64,000 nucleotides of DNA from Marinobacterium rhizophilum (GTDB taxonomy: Bacteria > Pseudomonadota > Gammaproteobacteria > Pseudomonadales > Balneatricaceae). The notes beneath the pieces are model-generated. The model searched no databases. It was not told the DNA's origin and saw only the letters and a program-made list of their open reading frames with translations. The position numbers and the translations under genes were made by a program. Positions within the stretch are counted from its first letter, which is position 1. Every line of letters begins with the position of its first letter. Below, one piece after another: positions 8,577 through 16,601 of this stretch. Location of the stretch: contig NZ_CP073347.1 in the NCBI RefSeq assembly GCF_024397915.1, forward strand, positions 744,001 to 808,000, written 5' to 3'.

Positions 8577-9473
8577 ATGAAAATCGCCCTTGATCCTTAC
8601 ATGCACCGCCACCTGTCGTTGCCCGAGATCTGCCGCCTGACGGCTGAACTGGGTTACGAGCATATCGAACTGTCGCCCCGGGCGGATTTTCTGCAGTGGT
8701 GGACGCGCCCGCGGGTGTACCCTGAGCGCATTCAGGCCTTCAAGAAGGCCATGAAGGATCACGGTGTGGGCCTGGCGACGCTGCAGCCCATGTACCGCTG
8801 GTCCAGCCCCTACGAGGACGAGTGGGCAATGGCGATGGACAACTGGAAACGCACCATCGAAATCGCCGTGGAGATGGACGCGCCCCTGCTGATTTCCGAG
8901 TTCGGCCGTGGTGGTTCCCCCGAGCGCTCTGGCGCTGACCGCAGCGGGCGCCATACGCCCGAAGCCTGCGAGAACGCCTTCTGGCGCTCAATGGATGTGC
9001 TGGTCCCGATACTGGAGCGTGAAGGCCTGACGCTCAGCGTCGAGCCGCACCCCGAAGACTGGGTCGAAACCATGGACCCGGCCGTCGAGATCATCAAGAC
9101 CATCAAGTCCAAGGCGCTGAAGTGCTCCTACATCGCGCCGCATTCGTTCTACTACGGCGATGATATGGCCCAGTCCATCCGTGCCACCCGGGACATACTG
9201 GTGCATGCTCGCGTGGCCGATACTTTCAACCACAAGGCATCGTCCAACCTGCGCTACATCGTCAACCCGCCGGGCTCCCAGGCACGGGTGCATCAGCACC
9301 TGGATATGGGCGAAGGCGAGATCGACTGGGATGTCTTCTTCAGCACCCTGGCGGAGATCGGTTTCGATGGCGTGCTGTCGAGCTGCGTGTTTGCCTGGGA
9401 AGAGCGGGCCGAAGCCTCATCGCGCTACATGCGTGATGAAGTCCAGCGTTACGTCGACAAGTATTTCAAGTAG
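8577..9473 (+). CDS. iolH: IolH-like sugar phosphate isomerase/epimerase family protein
   Basis: Predicted cytoplasmic TIM-barrel protein of the xylose-isomerase-like (AP_endonuc_2) superfamily, 298 residues. Blocks I recall from Bacillus subtilis IolH are present: MYRWSSPYEDEWAMAMDNWKR, IVNPPGSQA, VHQHLDMGEGEIDWD. Metal-ligand positions (E in SVEPHPEDW, D in VADTFNH, H in VHQHLD, E in FAWEE) look intact. IolH's exact reaction in inositol catabolism is not firmly established. It is first in the plus-strand set iolH-idhA-iolI. The ATG at 8577 has only a weak ribosome site. Confidence 0.78.
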   Translation: MKIALDPYMHRHLSLPEICRLTAELGYEHIELSPRADFLQWWTRPRVYPERIQAFKKAMKDHGVGLATLQPMYRWSSPYEDEWAMAMDNWKRTIEIAVEMDAPLLISEFGRGGSPERSGADRSGRHTPEACENAFWRSMDVLVPILEREGLTLSVEPHPEDWVETMDPAVEIIKTIKSKALKCSYIAPHSFYYGDDMAQSIRATRDILVHARVADTFNHKASSNLRYIVNPPGSQARVHQHLDMGEGEIDWDVFFSTLAEIGFDGVLSSCVFAWEERAEASSRYMRDEVQRYVDKYFK

Positions 9474-9554
9474 TTGCGGGTCCACCCGCAGGGGGTGATA
9501 TCAGGCGCCCCCGTGTCTGTAAAAAACTAATAATCCAACAAAGACGAGTCCGCT

Positions 9555-10565
9555 ATGACAATCAACATAGGTGTAATCGGTACAGGCGCAATTGGCGAGG
9601 ATCACGCTCGCAGAATCACCCAGACGCTGGCAGGTGGCCAGGTCGTGGCGGTCACGGATGTAAACCAGGAACAGGCACGCGGCGTGGTTGAGCGCCTGGG
9701 CCTGCAGGCCGAGGTCTATGCCAACGGCATGGAACTGATCGCCGCCGACAATGTGGACGCCATCCTGGTGTGCTCCTGGGGCCCGACCCACGAGGAATTC
9801 GTGCTGGCCGCCATTGCCGCCGGCAAGTATGTGTTCTGTGAAAAGCCCCTGGCGGTGACCGCCGAAGGCTGTCTGAACATCGTCAAGGCGGAAGTGGCTG
9901 CCGGCAAGCGCCTGGTGCAGGTAGGCTTCATGCGCCGCTACGACAAGGGCTACCAGATGCTCAAGCAGTCCATCGACAGCAATGACATCGGCGCGCCGCT
10001 GATGCTGCACTGCGCCCACCGCAACCCCACGGTGCCGGATCGTTATGTCACCAGCATGGCAATCGTCGATACCGCCATTCACGAGCTGGATGCGCTGCGC
10101 TGGCTGCTGGATGACGACTACAAGAGCATGCAGGTGGTGTACCCAAGGCGCACCAAGAACCGTTTCGAGCACCTGGCGGACCCGCAGATCCTGCTGATCG
10201 AAACCCTCAAGGGTGTGCGTATCGACCTGGAAATTTTCGTCAACTGCCAGTACGGCTACGACATCCAGTGCTCTGTGGTGGGTGAGGAAGGCATTGCCAA
10301 CCTGCCGGAACCCCAGAGCCTGCAGATGCGCAAGGGCGCCAAACTGTCCCACGAAATCCTGGTGGACTGGAAAGACCGCTTTATCGAGTCCTACGACGTG
10401 GAACTGCAGGACTTTATCCGTGGCTGCGAGCAAGACAGCATCGGCGGGCCCAGCTCCTGGGACGGTTACGCCGCCGCCGTGGCTGCCGACGCCGCGGTAA
10501 CGGCGCAGGAAAGCGGCCAGGTTGAGCCCGTGGTCATGGTCGAACGCCCGTCATTCTATAGCTGA
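9555..10565 (+). CDS. iolG: Inositol 2-dehydrogenase (Gfo/Idh/MocA family)
   Basis: Predicted NAD-dependent myo-inositol 2-dehydrogenase (also called IdhA), the first enzyme of the pathway, giving 2-keto-myo-inositol. The 336-residue length is normal. The Rossmann motif GTGAIGEDHARRI is at residues 8-20, the family motif CEKPLA at about 95-100, and the catalytic segment DTAIHELDALRWLL (Asp and His of the active site) at about 173-186. It lies between iolH and iolI in the same orientation, with all other pathway enzymes nearby. Close relatives act on scyllo- or D-chiro-inositol, so the exact stereoisomer is inferred. Confidence 0.9.
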   Translation: MTINIGVIGTGAIGEDHARRITQTLAGGQVVAVTDVNQEQARGVVERLGLQAEVYANGMELIAADNVDAILVCSWGPTHEEFVLAAIAAGKYVFCEKPLAVTAEGCLNIVKAEVAAGKRLVQVGFMRRYDKGYQMLKQSIDSNDIGAPLMLHCAHRNPTVPDRYVTSMAIVDTAIHELDALRWLLDDDYKSMQVVYPRRTKNRFEHLADPQILLIETLKGVRIDLEIFVNCQYGYDIQCSVVGEEGIANLPEPQSLQMRKGAKLSHEILVDWKDRFIESYDVELQDFIRGCEQDSIGGPSSWDGYAAAVAADAAVTAQESGQVEPVVMVERPSFYS

Positions 10566-10598
10566 GCCGTGGCCCCCGTTTTCCACTAATTGCCCTTA

Positions 10599-10626
10599 TC
10601 CGTCGCTCCCGTGCGCGAGCGACGGA
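10599..10626 (+). other. Intercistronic hairpin between iolG and iolI
   Basis: A 10-bp perfect stem (TCCGTCGCTC / GAGCGACGGA) with an 8-nt loop lies in the 80-base gap before iolI. No U-run follows, so it is more likely an RNA-stability or partial-attenuation element than a true terminator. Confidence 0.4.
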
Positions 10627-10645
10627 TCAACCCAGGATATAAGTC

Positions 10646-11470
10646 ATGCAGCCAGTAAAATTCTCCCTCAACCACATGGTTGCCCCATCCATGACGGCGT
10701 TCGAATTGCTCGACGCCGCCAGGGCACTGGGCCTCAAGGCGGTCGAACTGCGCAACGATGTGCAGCACAACAGCCTGAGCGAACTGGAAAACGCCCGCGC
10801 CATTGGCGCCCGGGCGCAGGAGCTGGGTATTGAAATCCTCAGTATCAACGCGCTCTATCCGTTCAATATCTGGAATGATGAACGGGCAGAGGCCGCCGAA
10901 CACCTGGCGCAACTGGCCCATGCCTGCGGCGCCCAGGGCCTGGTCATGTGCCCGCTGAACGATGCTGCCTATACCGTATCCGCCGAAGAAAAGCAGGCAG
11001 GTCTGCTGCAAGCGCTGGCGGCGATCAAGCCGATTCTGGAGAGATACAACCTCAAGGGGTTTATCGAGCCGCTGGGGTTCCCGATCTCGTCCCTGCGCCT
11101 GAAGCGGGATGCCGTGGCGGCCATCGAAGCGCTGGATGCCGCGGATCGCTTTGGGCTGGTGCACGATACCTTCCATCACCAGGGCGCGGCGGAACACGAA
11201 CTGTTCCCGCAGCACACCGGGCTGGTGCATATCTCCGGTGTGGAAGACCCTGCCATCTCCTTCGACGACATGCTGGATGCCCATCGCGTGCTGGTGGGGC
11301 CGAAGGATCGCCTGGGCAATGTCGGCCAGATCCGGGCGTTGCTGGCGGCTGGCTTCAGTGGTTACATTTCGTTTGAACCCTTTTCCAGTGACATCACCGG
11401 CCTGGCGGAGCCCTTGGTGGCGCTGGAGCAGAGCATCCGCTATATCAGTCAGCGGCTGGAGGTCGCCTGA
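10646..11470 (+). CDS. iolI: 2-keto-myo-inositol isomerase (IolI-like TIM barrel)
   Basis: Predicted TIM-barrel isomerase of 274 residues. In other bacteria IolI interconverts 2-keto-myo-inositol and 1-keto-D-chiro-inositol, which lets the pathway take D-chiro-inositol. The start (KFSLNHMVAPSM, then ARALGLKAVELRND) and metal-site residues (E in FIEPLGFP, D/H in LVHDTFHHQG, H in LVHISGVED, E in ISFEPFS) fit the family. The ATG at 10646 has an AGGAT site upstream. It is the last gene before the strong terminator at 11516. Other sugar epimerases share the fold, so the assignment leans on context. Confidence 0.78.
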   Translation: MQPVKFSLNHMVAPSMTAFELLDAARALGLKAVELRNDVQHNSLSELENARAIGARAQELGIEILSINALYPFNIWNDERAEAAEHLAQLAHACGAQGLVMCPLNDAAYTVSAEEKQAGLLQALAAIKPILERYNLKGFIEPLGFPISSLRLKRDAVAAIEALDAADRFGLVHDTFHHQGAAEHELFPQHTGLVHISGVEDPAISFDDMLDAHRVLVGPKDRLGNVGQIRALLAAGFSGYISFEPFSSDITGLAEPLVALEQSIRYISQRLEVA

Positions 11471-11515
11471 GAAGGATGGCCTGATCATTTGTCTGCTAAC
11501 TAAATAACTTAAGCA

Positions 11516-11545
11516 CGAAAAGGGAGCCTGCGGGCTCCCTTTTCG
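11516..11545 (+). terminator. Rho-independent terminator after iolI
   Basis: A 13-bp perfect stem (CGAAAAGGGAGCC / GGCTCCCTTTTCG) with a TGCG tetraloop ends in a TTTT run. It lies 46 bases after the iolI stop and closes the iolH-iolG-iolI transcript. Confidence 0.85.
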
Positions 11546-12139
11546 TCGTCATTTCCGAGCCACTTCCAATCGATCTGACCTGTGCCACCAGGCGCATCCA
11601 AGCCGGTTGAATTCAAGACTGGCAGCCCCCCTGATACTGCCGGGATGGACTCTTCTTCGGCTTAGGGGCCTATCGGCGGACCTGGACTATAGTTCCGCAG
11701 CCTCACTGGCGAACAGCCTGTGGAGCGCCTGTGGAGCGGCTGTGCCGCATGGGCCACGAGCGTATTAAACGCCGGGTACCTATGGAGGACAGCATCCCAC
11801 GGCCTGCTGCAGTTCCAAAAGGGTGCCGTGGGGCCGTCTTGGAACCGGCAGAAGGTCTCGTCGGCGAGAAAGCCTGCGAGGGGATGAACAGCGCAATCAG
11901 CTGCGTTACGAGATACAAGACCAATCGCTATCATCGCTTTGCACGGGCCGGGTAGCTGCGGATGGCGACGCTCGCTACCTTTCGGTACCGGACGTTGGAA
12001 TGGGCTGGGAGGGGGTGCACCGATTGGAGTGCAGTGTGAAATCGGCGGATAAGGGGTGCTGCCCAGGCGAGTTCTGCGGCCACAGGGGCCGCTTGGCCCT
12101 TCGTGGCAAGCCCACTCTGTGGGCGAATGGTCCAGCTAC
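11546..12139. other. Intergenic stretch without a supported gene
   Basis: About 590 bases between the iolI terminator and the terminator of the mmsA transcript. Frames are open only by chance and have atypical, Arg/Cys-rich translations. A short direct repeat (GCCTGTGGAGC, from about 11717) and several small hairpins are present. The stretch could be decayed coding or mobile DNA, but nothing is recognisable. Confidence 0.45.
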
Positions 12140-12164
12140 AAAAAAGGGAGCCGCGTGGGCTCCC
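12140..12164 (-). terminator. Rho-independent terminator of the iolC-D-E-mmsA transcript
   Basis: Read on the minus strand, GGGAGCC and GGCTCCC form a 7-bp stem with a 5-nt loop, followed by six T. It lies about 70 bases after the mmsA stop. Confidence 0.75.
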
Positions 12165-12236
12165 AAGTGGGTCTCAGGCTGCAAAGTGCCAGAGCTTTGT
12201 GCGCCAGGTCCCGCCTGGGCGGGCCTTGGCGAAGTC

Positions 12237-13739
12237 TTACTTCATCGTCGGCATCGAGAACTCGGCGCCGGCGCGCAGGCCTGTGGGCCAGCGGGCGGTG
12301 ATGGTTTTCATCTTGGTGTAGAAGCGCACACCATCCGGGCCGTGCATGTGCAACGGGCCAAACAGGGAGCGCTTCCAGCCACCGAAGCTGTGGAAGGCCA
12401 TGGGCACCGGGATGGGTACATTGACGCCCACCATGCCCACCTGGATTTCCTCGCAGAACTGACGGGCGCTGTCGCCATCGCGGGTGAAGATCGCTGTGCC
12501 GTTGCCGTATTCGTGGGCGTTGATCATTTTCACCGCATCGGCATAGGAATCGACCCGCACGATGCACAGCACCGGCCCGAAGATTTCTTCGTCGTAGATG
12601 CGCATGCCGGGGCCGACCTGATCGAACAGGGTGGGGCCGACGAAGTAGCCGTTCTCGTTACCCTGGGCGACGAACTCGCGACCATCGACCACCAGTTTGG
12701 CACCGTCTTCGACACCGGAATCAATGTAGCCCCTGACCTTGGCCGCGTGCTCTTTGGTGATCAGCGGGCCCATGTGGGCTTCTTCCGGCAGACCGATTCC
12801 CGGGCCCACGCGCATGCCAGCAATTTCTTCGCCCAGGCGCTTGATCAGGTTGTCGGCGACCTCGTCACCGACACAGACGGCCACCGAGATGGCCATGCAG
12901 CGTTCACCGGCGGAGCCGTAGGCCGCGCCCATCAGGGAATGCACGACCTGTTCGGGATCGGCGTCCGGCATCACCACCATGTGGTTCTTGGCGCCACCGA
13001 GTGCCTGTACACGCTTGCTGTGTGCGCTGGCCGTCTGGTAGATGTATTCGGCGATGGGGGTGGAGCCGACAAAGCTCACCGCGCCGACACGTTCGTCGGT
13101 GAGCAGCACGTCCACGGCTTCCTTGTCGCCGTTGACGATGTTGAACACGCCCTTGGGTAGCCCGGCTTCGGCCAGCAGCTCGGCCAGGCGGTAGGTGGTG
13201 CTGGGGTCTTTTTCAGAGGGTTTCATGACAAAGGTGTTGCCGCAGGCAATGGCCACCGGGAACATCCACATCGGCACCATGGCGGGGAAGTTGAACGGGC
13301 TGACGCCCGCACAGACACCCACCGGCTGCATCTTGGAGTAGCTGTCCACGCCACGGCCGACGTTGAGGCTGTGCTCGCCCTTGAGCAGGTGCGGGATGCC
13401 GCAGGCAAATTCCACGACTTCCAGACCACGGGTCAGTTCGCCCTTAGCATCGGAGAATACCTTGCCGTGTTCGGCGGTGATCATGGCGGCGAGCTCATCG
13501 GCGTGCTCTTCCACCAGGGTCTTGAACTTGAACATGACGCGGGCGCGGTTCAGCGGCGATACCTTGCTCCAGCCCTGCAGCGCCTCTTCGGCCGAGGCGA
13601 TGGCGGCACGGGTTTCATCGGCGCTGGAGAGGGAGACGTTCATACTCGGCTCGCCGGTGGCGGGGTTGTAGACCACGGCGCTGCGGCCGCTCTGGCTGGC
13701 GACGGCTTCGCAGTTGATGTAATTGCCCAGAGTTTTCAT
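12237..13739 (-). CDS. mmsA: Methylmalonate-semialdehyde dehydrogenase (CoA-acylating)
   Basis: Predicted NAD- and CoA-dependent aldehyde dehydrogenase of 500 residues (MmsA/IolA type). In this pathway it converts malonate semialdehyde to acetyl-CoA and CO2. Family features are clear: SPFNFPAMVPMWMFP (about 155), KPSEKDPSTT, and the catalytic Cys in GSAGERCMAISVAVC (about 285). The absence of the usual second catalytic Glu is normal for this CoA-acylating family. It is last of the minus-strand operon, 59 bases after iolE. The same enzyme also serves valine breakdown, but its location argues for inositol. Confidence 0.93.
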   Translation of the reverse strand: MKTLGNYINCEAVASQSGRSAVVYNPATGEPSMNVSLSSADETRAAIASAEEALQGWSKVSPLNRARVMFKFKTLVEEHADELAAMITAEHGKVFSDAKGELTRGLEVVEFACGIPHLLKGEHSLNVGRGVDSYSKMQPVGVCAGVSPFNFPAMVPMWMFPVAIACGNTFVMKPSEKDPSTTYRLAELLAEAGLPKGVFNIVNGDKEAVDVLLTDERVGAVSFVGSTPIAEYIYQTASAHSKRVQALGGAKNHMVVMPDADPEQVVHSLMGAAYGSAGERCMAISVAVCVGDEVADNLIKRLGEEIAGMRVGPGIGLPEEAHMGPLITKEHAAKVRGYIDSGVEDGAKLVVDGREFVAQGNENGYFVGPTLFDQVGPGMRIYDEEIFGPVLCIVRVDSYADAVKMINAHEYGNGTAIFTRDGDSARQFCEEIQVGMVGVNVPIPVPMAFHSFGGWKRSLFGPLHMHGPDGVRFYTKMKTITARWPTGLRAGAEFSMPTMK

Positions 13740-13798
13740 GTGGTTTCCTTGGTTTATTCAGTCAGTTTATTGCCGGTTGCTGCAGTGGATCGGCGGGA

Positions 13799-14698
13799 TC
13801 AGCCGTGGATCTCGAGTCCGGCATTGTCACAAAAGCGTTGCAGGTGATTGCGGCCCAGGGTGGCATAGGTCAGCGGGTGGGCGACGCTGGGGTCCTGTTC
13901 GGCCTCGACCACCAGCCAGCCTTCGTAGCCACTGGCCTTGAGGGCTTTGAACAGGGTTTCATAGTCGATAAAGCCATCGCCCGGCACGGTGAATACGCCG
14001 TTGAGCATGGCACTGAGGAAGCTCAAATCACGGTTTTTCGCATCCTTCATGATCTCGGGGCGAATGTCCTTGCAGTGCACATGGCAGATACGTGCCGCGT
14101 GGCGTTGCTGCAGCGCCAGCGGGTCGCCGCCGGCATAGGTCAGGTGTCCGGTGTCCAGCAGCAGGCCCAGGGCGTCGGACGTGCCGGCCATCAGGCGGTC
14201 GATCTCGGCCTCGGTTTCGATCACGGTGCCCATGTGGTGGTGGTAGGCCAGGCGCACGCCCTGGGCCTGGCAGTACTCGGCAACCGTGTTGATGCGCTCC
14301 AGTAGCAGTGCCCACTGGGCATCGTTCATCACGGGCCGCTGGCTGACCGGCGTTTCGATCTGGCCATGTACGCAGCCGGTGACTTCACAGAACACCATGA
14401 CCTTGGCGCCGAGGGACTTGAGCAGCGTCAGGTGATCCTGCAGCGCGGCGATTTCCTCGTCGGCGCTGCGGCTCAGCAGTTCACTGCTGTACCAGCCGGA
14501 CACCAGGTTCAGGCCGTGGCTGTCCAGGATCGGTCCCAGGGTCTCGGGGGTGCGGGGAAACTTCTGCCCCAGCTCGAAGCCGGCGTAGCCGGCCTGCTTG
14601 CCTTCACTGAGGCAGGTTTCGAGCGACGTTTCAGCGCCCAGCGCCGGCATGTCGTCGTTGGTCCAGGTCAGCGGGTTGATACCAATGCGTACACTCAT
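13799..14698 (-). CDS. iolE: Myo-inosose-2 dehydratase
   Basis: Predicted 2-keto-myo-inositol dehydratase of 299 residues, a TIM-barrel metalloenzyme and the second step of the pathway. Family blocks seen are IGINPLTWTNDDMPALG at the N terminus, GFELGQKFPR, the metal-site segments LLLDTGHLTYAGGDP and HVHCKDIRPE, and VVEAEQDPSVAHP near the end. The ATG at 14698 has GGAG about 8 nt upstream and was preferred to an in-frame start at 14710. It lies 37 bases downstream of iolD in the same operon. Confidence 0.93.
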   Translation of the reverse strand: MSVRIGINPLTWTNDDMPALGAETSLETCLSEGKQAGYAGFELGQKFPRTPETLGPILDSHGLNLVSGWYSSELLSRSADEEIAALQDHLTLLKSLGAKVMVFCEVTGCVHGQIETPVSQRPVMNDAQWALLLERINTVAEYCQAQGVRLAYHHHMGTVIETEAEIDRLMAGTSDALGLLLDTGHLTYAGGDPLALQQRHAARICHVHCKDIRPEIMKDAKNRDLSFLSAMLNGVFTVPGDGFIDYETLFKALKASGYEGWLVVEAEQDPSVAHPLTYATLGRNHLQRFCDNAGLEIHG

Positions 14699-14735
14699 TC
14701 TGTTCTCCAAACACGCGGTAAGTCGGCTGTTGTTG

Positions 14736-16586
14736 TTAGATGTTCTGCATCTGGCGGGCCTTGAGCGCCTCGTAGCGGCGTCGCGCTTCCATCACCTGCT
14801 CGCGGGGCGAGACTTCCGGCACCGCGACATCCCACCAGGAACCGCCTTCCTCGGCGGCGTTGACCACATCGGTATCCAGCGTAATCAGGTAGCTGATGGG
14901 CGAGGCCTTGGCGCGCTCCAGAGCCGCTTCCAGCTGCTGGATGTTGCCGACCTTTTCGGCGCTGGCGCCAAGTGCTCTGGCATGGGCGGCGAAGTCGGTC
15001 TTGGGGGCGCCGGCTTCAACGCTGCGGCAGTCGTCGAGCATGTTGTTGAAGCCGGGGCCGCCGCAAAACTGCTGCAGGCGGTGAATACAGCCGTAACCGC
15101 GGTTGTCCAGCACCACCATGACAATTTTCTGGCCCAGCATCACCGAGGTGGCGATTTCGGAGTTGAGCATCAGGTAGGACCCATCCCCGACCATGACGAA
15201 GACCTCGGAATCGGGTTTGGCCATCTTGACACCCAGGCCGCCGGCCAGCTCGTAGCCCATGCAGGAATAGCCGTATTCCATGTGGTAGCCGCGATCAAAG
15301 CGGGTGCGCCACAGTTTTTGCAGCTCGCCCGGCAGACCGCCGGCGGCACAAACCACGATGTCCTTCTCGCCGGCGGCACGGTTCACCGCACCCACCACTT
15401 CGGCATCGGTGGGCAGGTGGGTACCCCGGTCCGTGGTGGCGATATCCACCGAGTGGTTCCACTGCAGGCGCAACTGCGCGGCTTTTTCGACCCAGCTGCC
15501 ATCGGGCTGCCAGCCATCCAGGCCCGCTTCGAGCAGGGACAGCGCGAGCCTGGCATCGCCCACCAGCGGTTGCGCTTTATGCTTGATGGCATCGAAGGAG
15601 GCCACGTTGATGCACAACAGCTGCGCATCCGGATTGATCAGGGCGCGTGAACCGGTGGCAAAGTCCCCCAGGCGGGTACCCACGGCGATGATCAGGTCGG
15701 CCTCGGCGGCCAGGGCATTGGTGGACGCCGCACCGGTAACACCCACAGTGCCCATGTTGCGTTCATGGTCCCAGGGCAGCGCGCCCTTGCCGGCCTGGGT
15801 TTCCCCTGTCGGCAGGTTGCAGCCCGTGACCAGGCTGTCCAGTTCCGCCAGGGCGCCGGAGTAGTGCACACCGCCGCCTGCGATCAGCAACGGCTTTTTG
15901 GCCTGGCGAATCAGGGCGATGGCGTCCTCCAGTTCGCGCGCATCCGGTGCCTGGCGGCGTAACTGATGCAGTTTTTCGGCAAAGAAATGCGCCGGGTAGT
16001 CGTAGGCCATGGTCTGCACATCCTGCGGCAGCGCCAGGCAGACAGGCCCGCACTCGATGGGGTCGGTCAGTACACGCATGGCCTGGGGCAGGGAGGTCAG
16101 CAGCTGTTCGGGGCGGGTGATGCGATCGAAGAACCGACTCACCGGCTTGAAACAGTCGTTGGATGTGAGGGTATGGTCGTGAAAGTTCTCGACCTGCTGC
16201 AGCACCGGGTCCGGCAGCCGGGTGGCGAAGGTATCCCCCGGTAGGAACAGCACCGGCAGACGGTTGACATGGGCCACGGCGGCGGCGGTCACCATGTTGA
16301 CGGCACCGGGTCCCGCCGAGGCGGTGCAGGCCATCATCTGCTGACGGTTGAGGGTCTTGGCATAGGCGATGGCGGCATGGGCCATGCCCTGTTCATTGTG
16401 GGCGCGGTAGGTGGGCAGTTCGTCCTGAACCTGGTAGAGGGCCTCGCCGAGTCCCGCCACGTTGCCATGGCCAAAGATCGCCCAGCAGCCGGCAAACATT
16501 GGTTTGCACTCACCGTCGATCAGCACTTTCTGAGCGGTCAGGTAGCGAATCACTGCCTGCGCCATGGTGAGTCTGATAGTTGTCAT
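14736..16586 (-). CDS. iolD: 3D-(3,5/4)-trihydroxycyclohexane-1,2-dione hydrolase
   Basis: Predicted thiamine-diphosphate enzyme of 616 residues that opens the inositol ring to 5-deoxy-glucuronate. The N-terminal Pyr domain shows FGHGNVAGLGEAL and TASAGPGAVNMVTAAA. The C-terminal PP domain holds the ThDP motif GDGSYLMLN...N (about residues 458-486). Length and both motifs are complete. It starts 15 bases after iolC/J, indicating tight co-translation. The acetolactate-synthase-like fold is shared with other enzymes, but operon position makes IolD near certain. Confidence 0.95.
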   Translation of the reverse strand: MTTIRLTMAQAVIRYLTAQKVLIDGECKPMFAGCWAIFGHGNVAGLGEALYQVQDELPTYRAHNEQGMAHAAIAYAKTLNRQQMMACTASAGPGAVNMVTAAAVAHVNRLPVLFLPGDTFATRLPDPVLQQVENFHDHTLTSNDCFKPVSRFFDRITRPEQLLTSLPQAMRVLTDPIECGPVCLALPQDVQTMAYDYPAHFFAEKLHQLRRQAPDARELEDAIALIRQAKKPLLIAGGGVHYSGALAELDSLVTGCNLPTGETQAGKGALPWDHERNMGTVGVTGAASTNALAAEADLIIAVGTRLGDFATGSRALINPDAQLLCINVASFDAIKHKAQPLVGDARLALSLLEAGLDGWQPDGSWVEKAAQLRLQWNHSVDIATTDRGTHLPTDAEVVGAVNRAAGEKDIVVCAAGGLPGELQKLWRTRFDRGYHMEYGYSCMGYELAGGLGVKMAKPDSEVFVMVGDGSYLMLNSEIATSVMLGQKIVMVVLDNRGYGCIHRLQQFCGGPGFNNMLDDCRSVEAGAPKTDFAAHARALGASAEKVGNIQQLEAALERAKASPISYLITLDTDVVNAAEEGGSWWDVAVPEVSPREQVMEARRRYEALKARQMQNI

Positions 16587-16601
16587 GGGTCGCTCTCCGG
16601 C

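Noticed and set aside
11823..13160. Plus-strand open frame of 445 codons opposite mmsA
   Set aside because: Antisense shadow of a clear methylmalonate-semialdehyde dehydrogenase gene.
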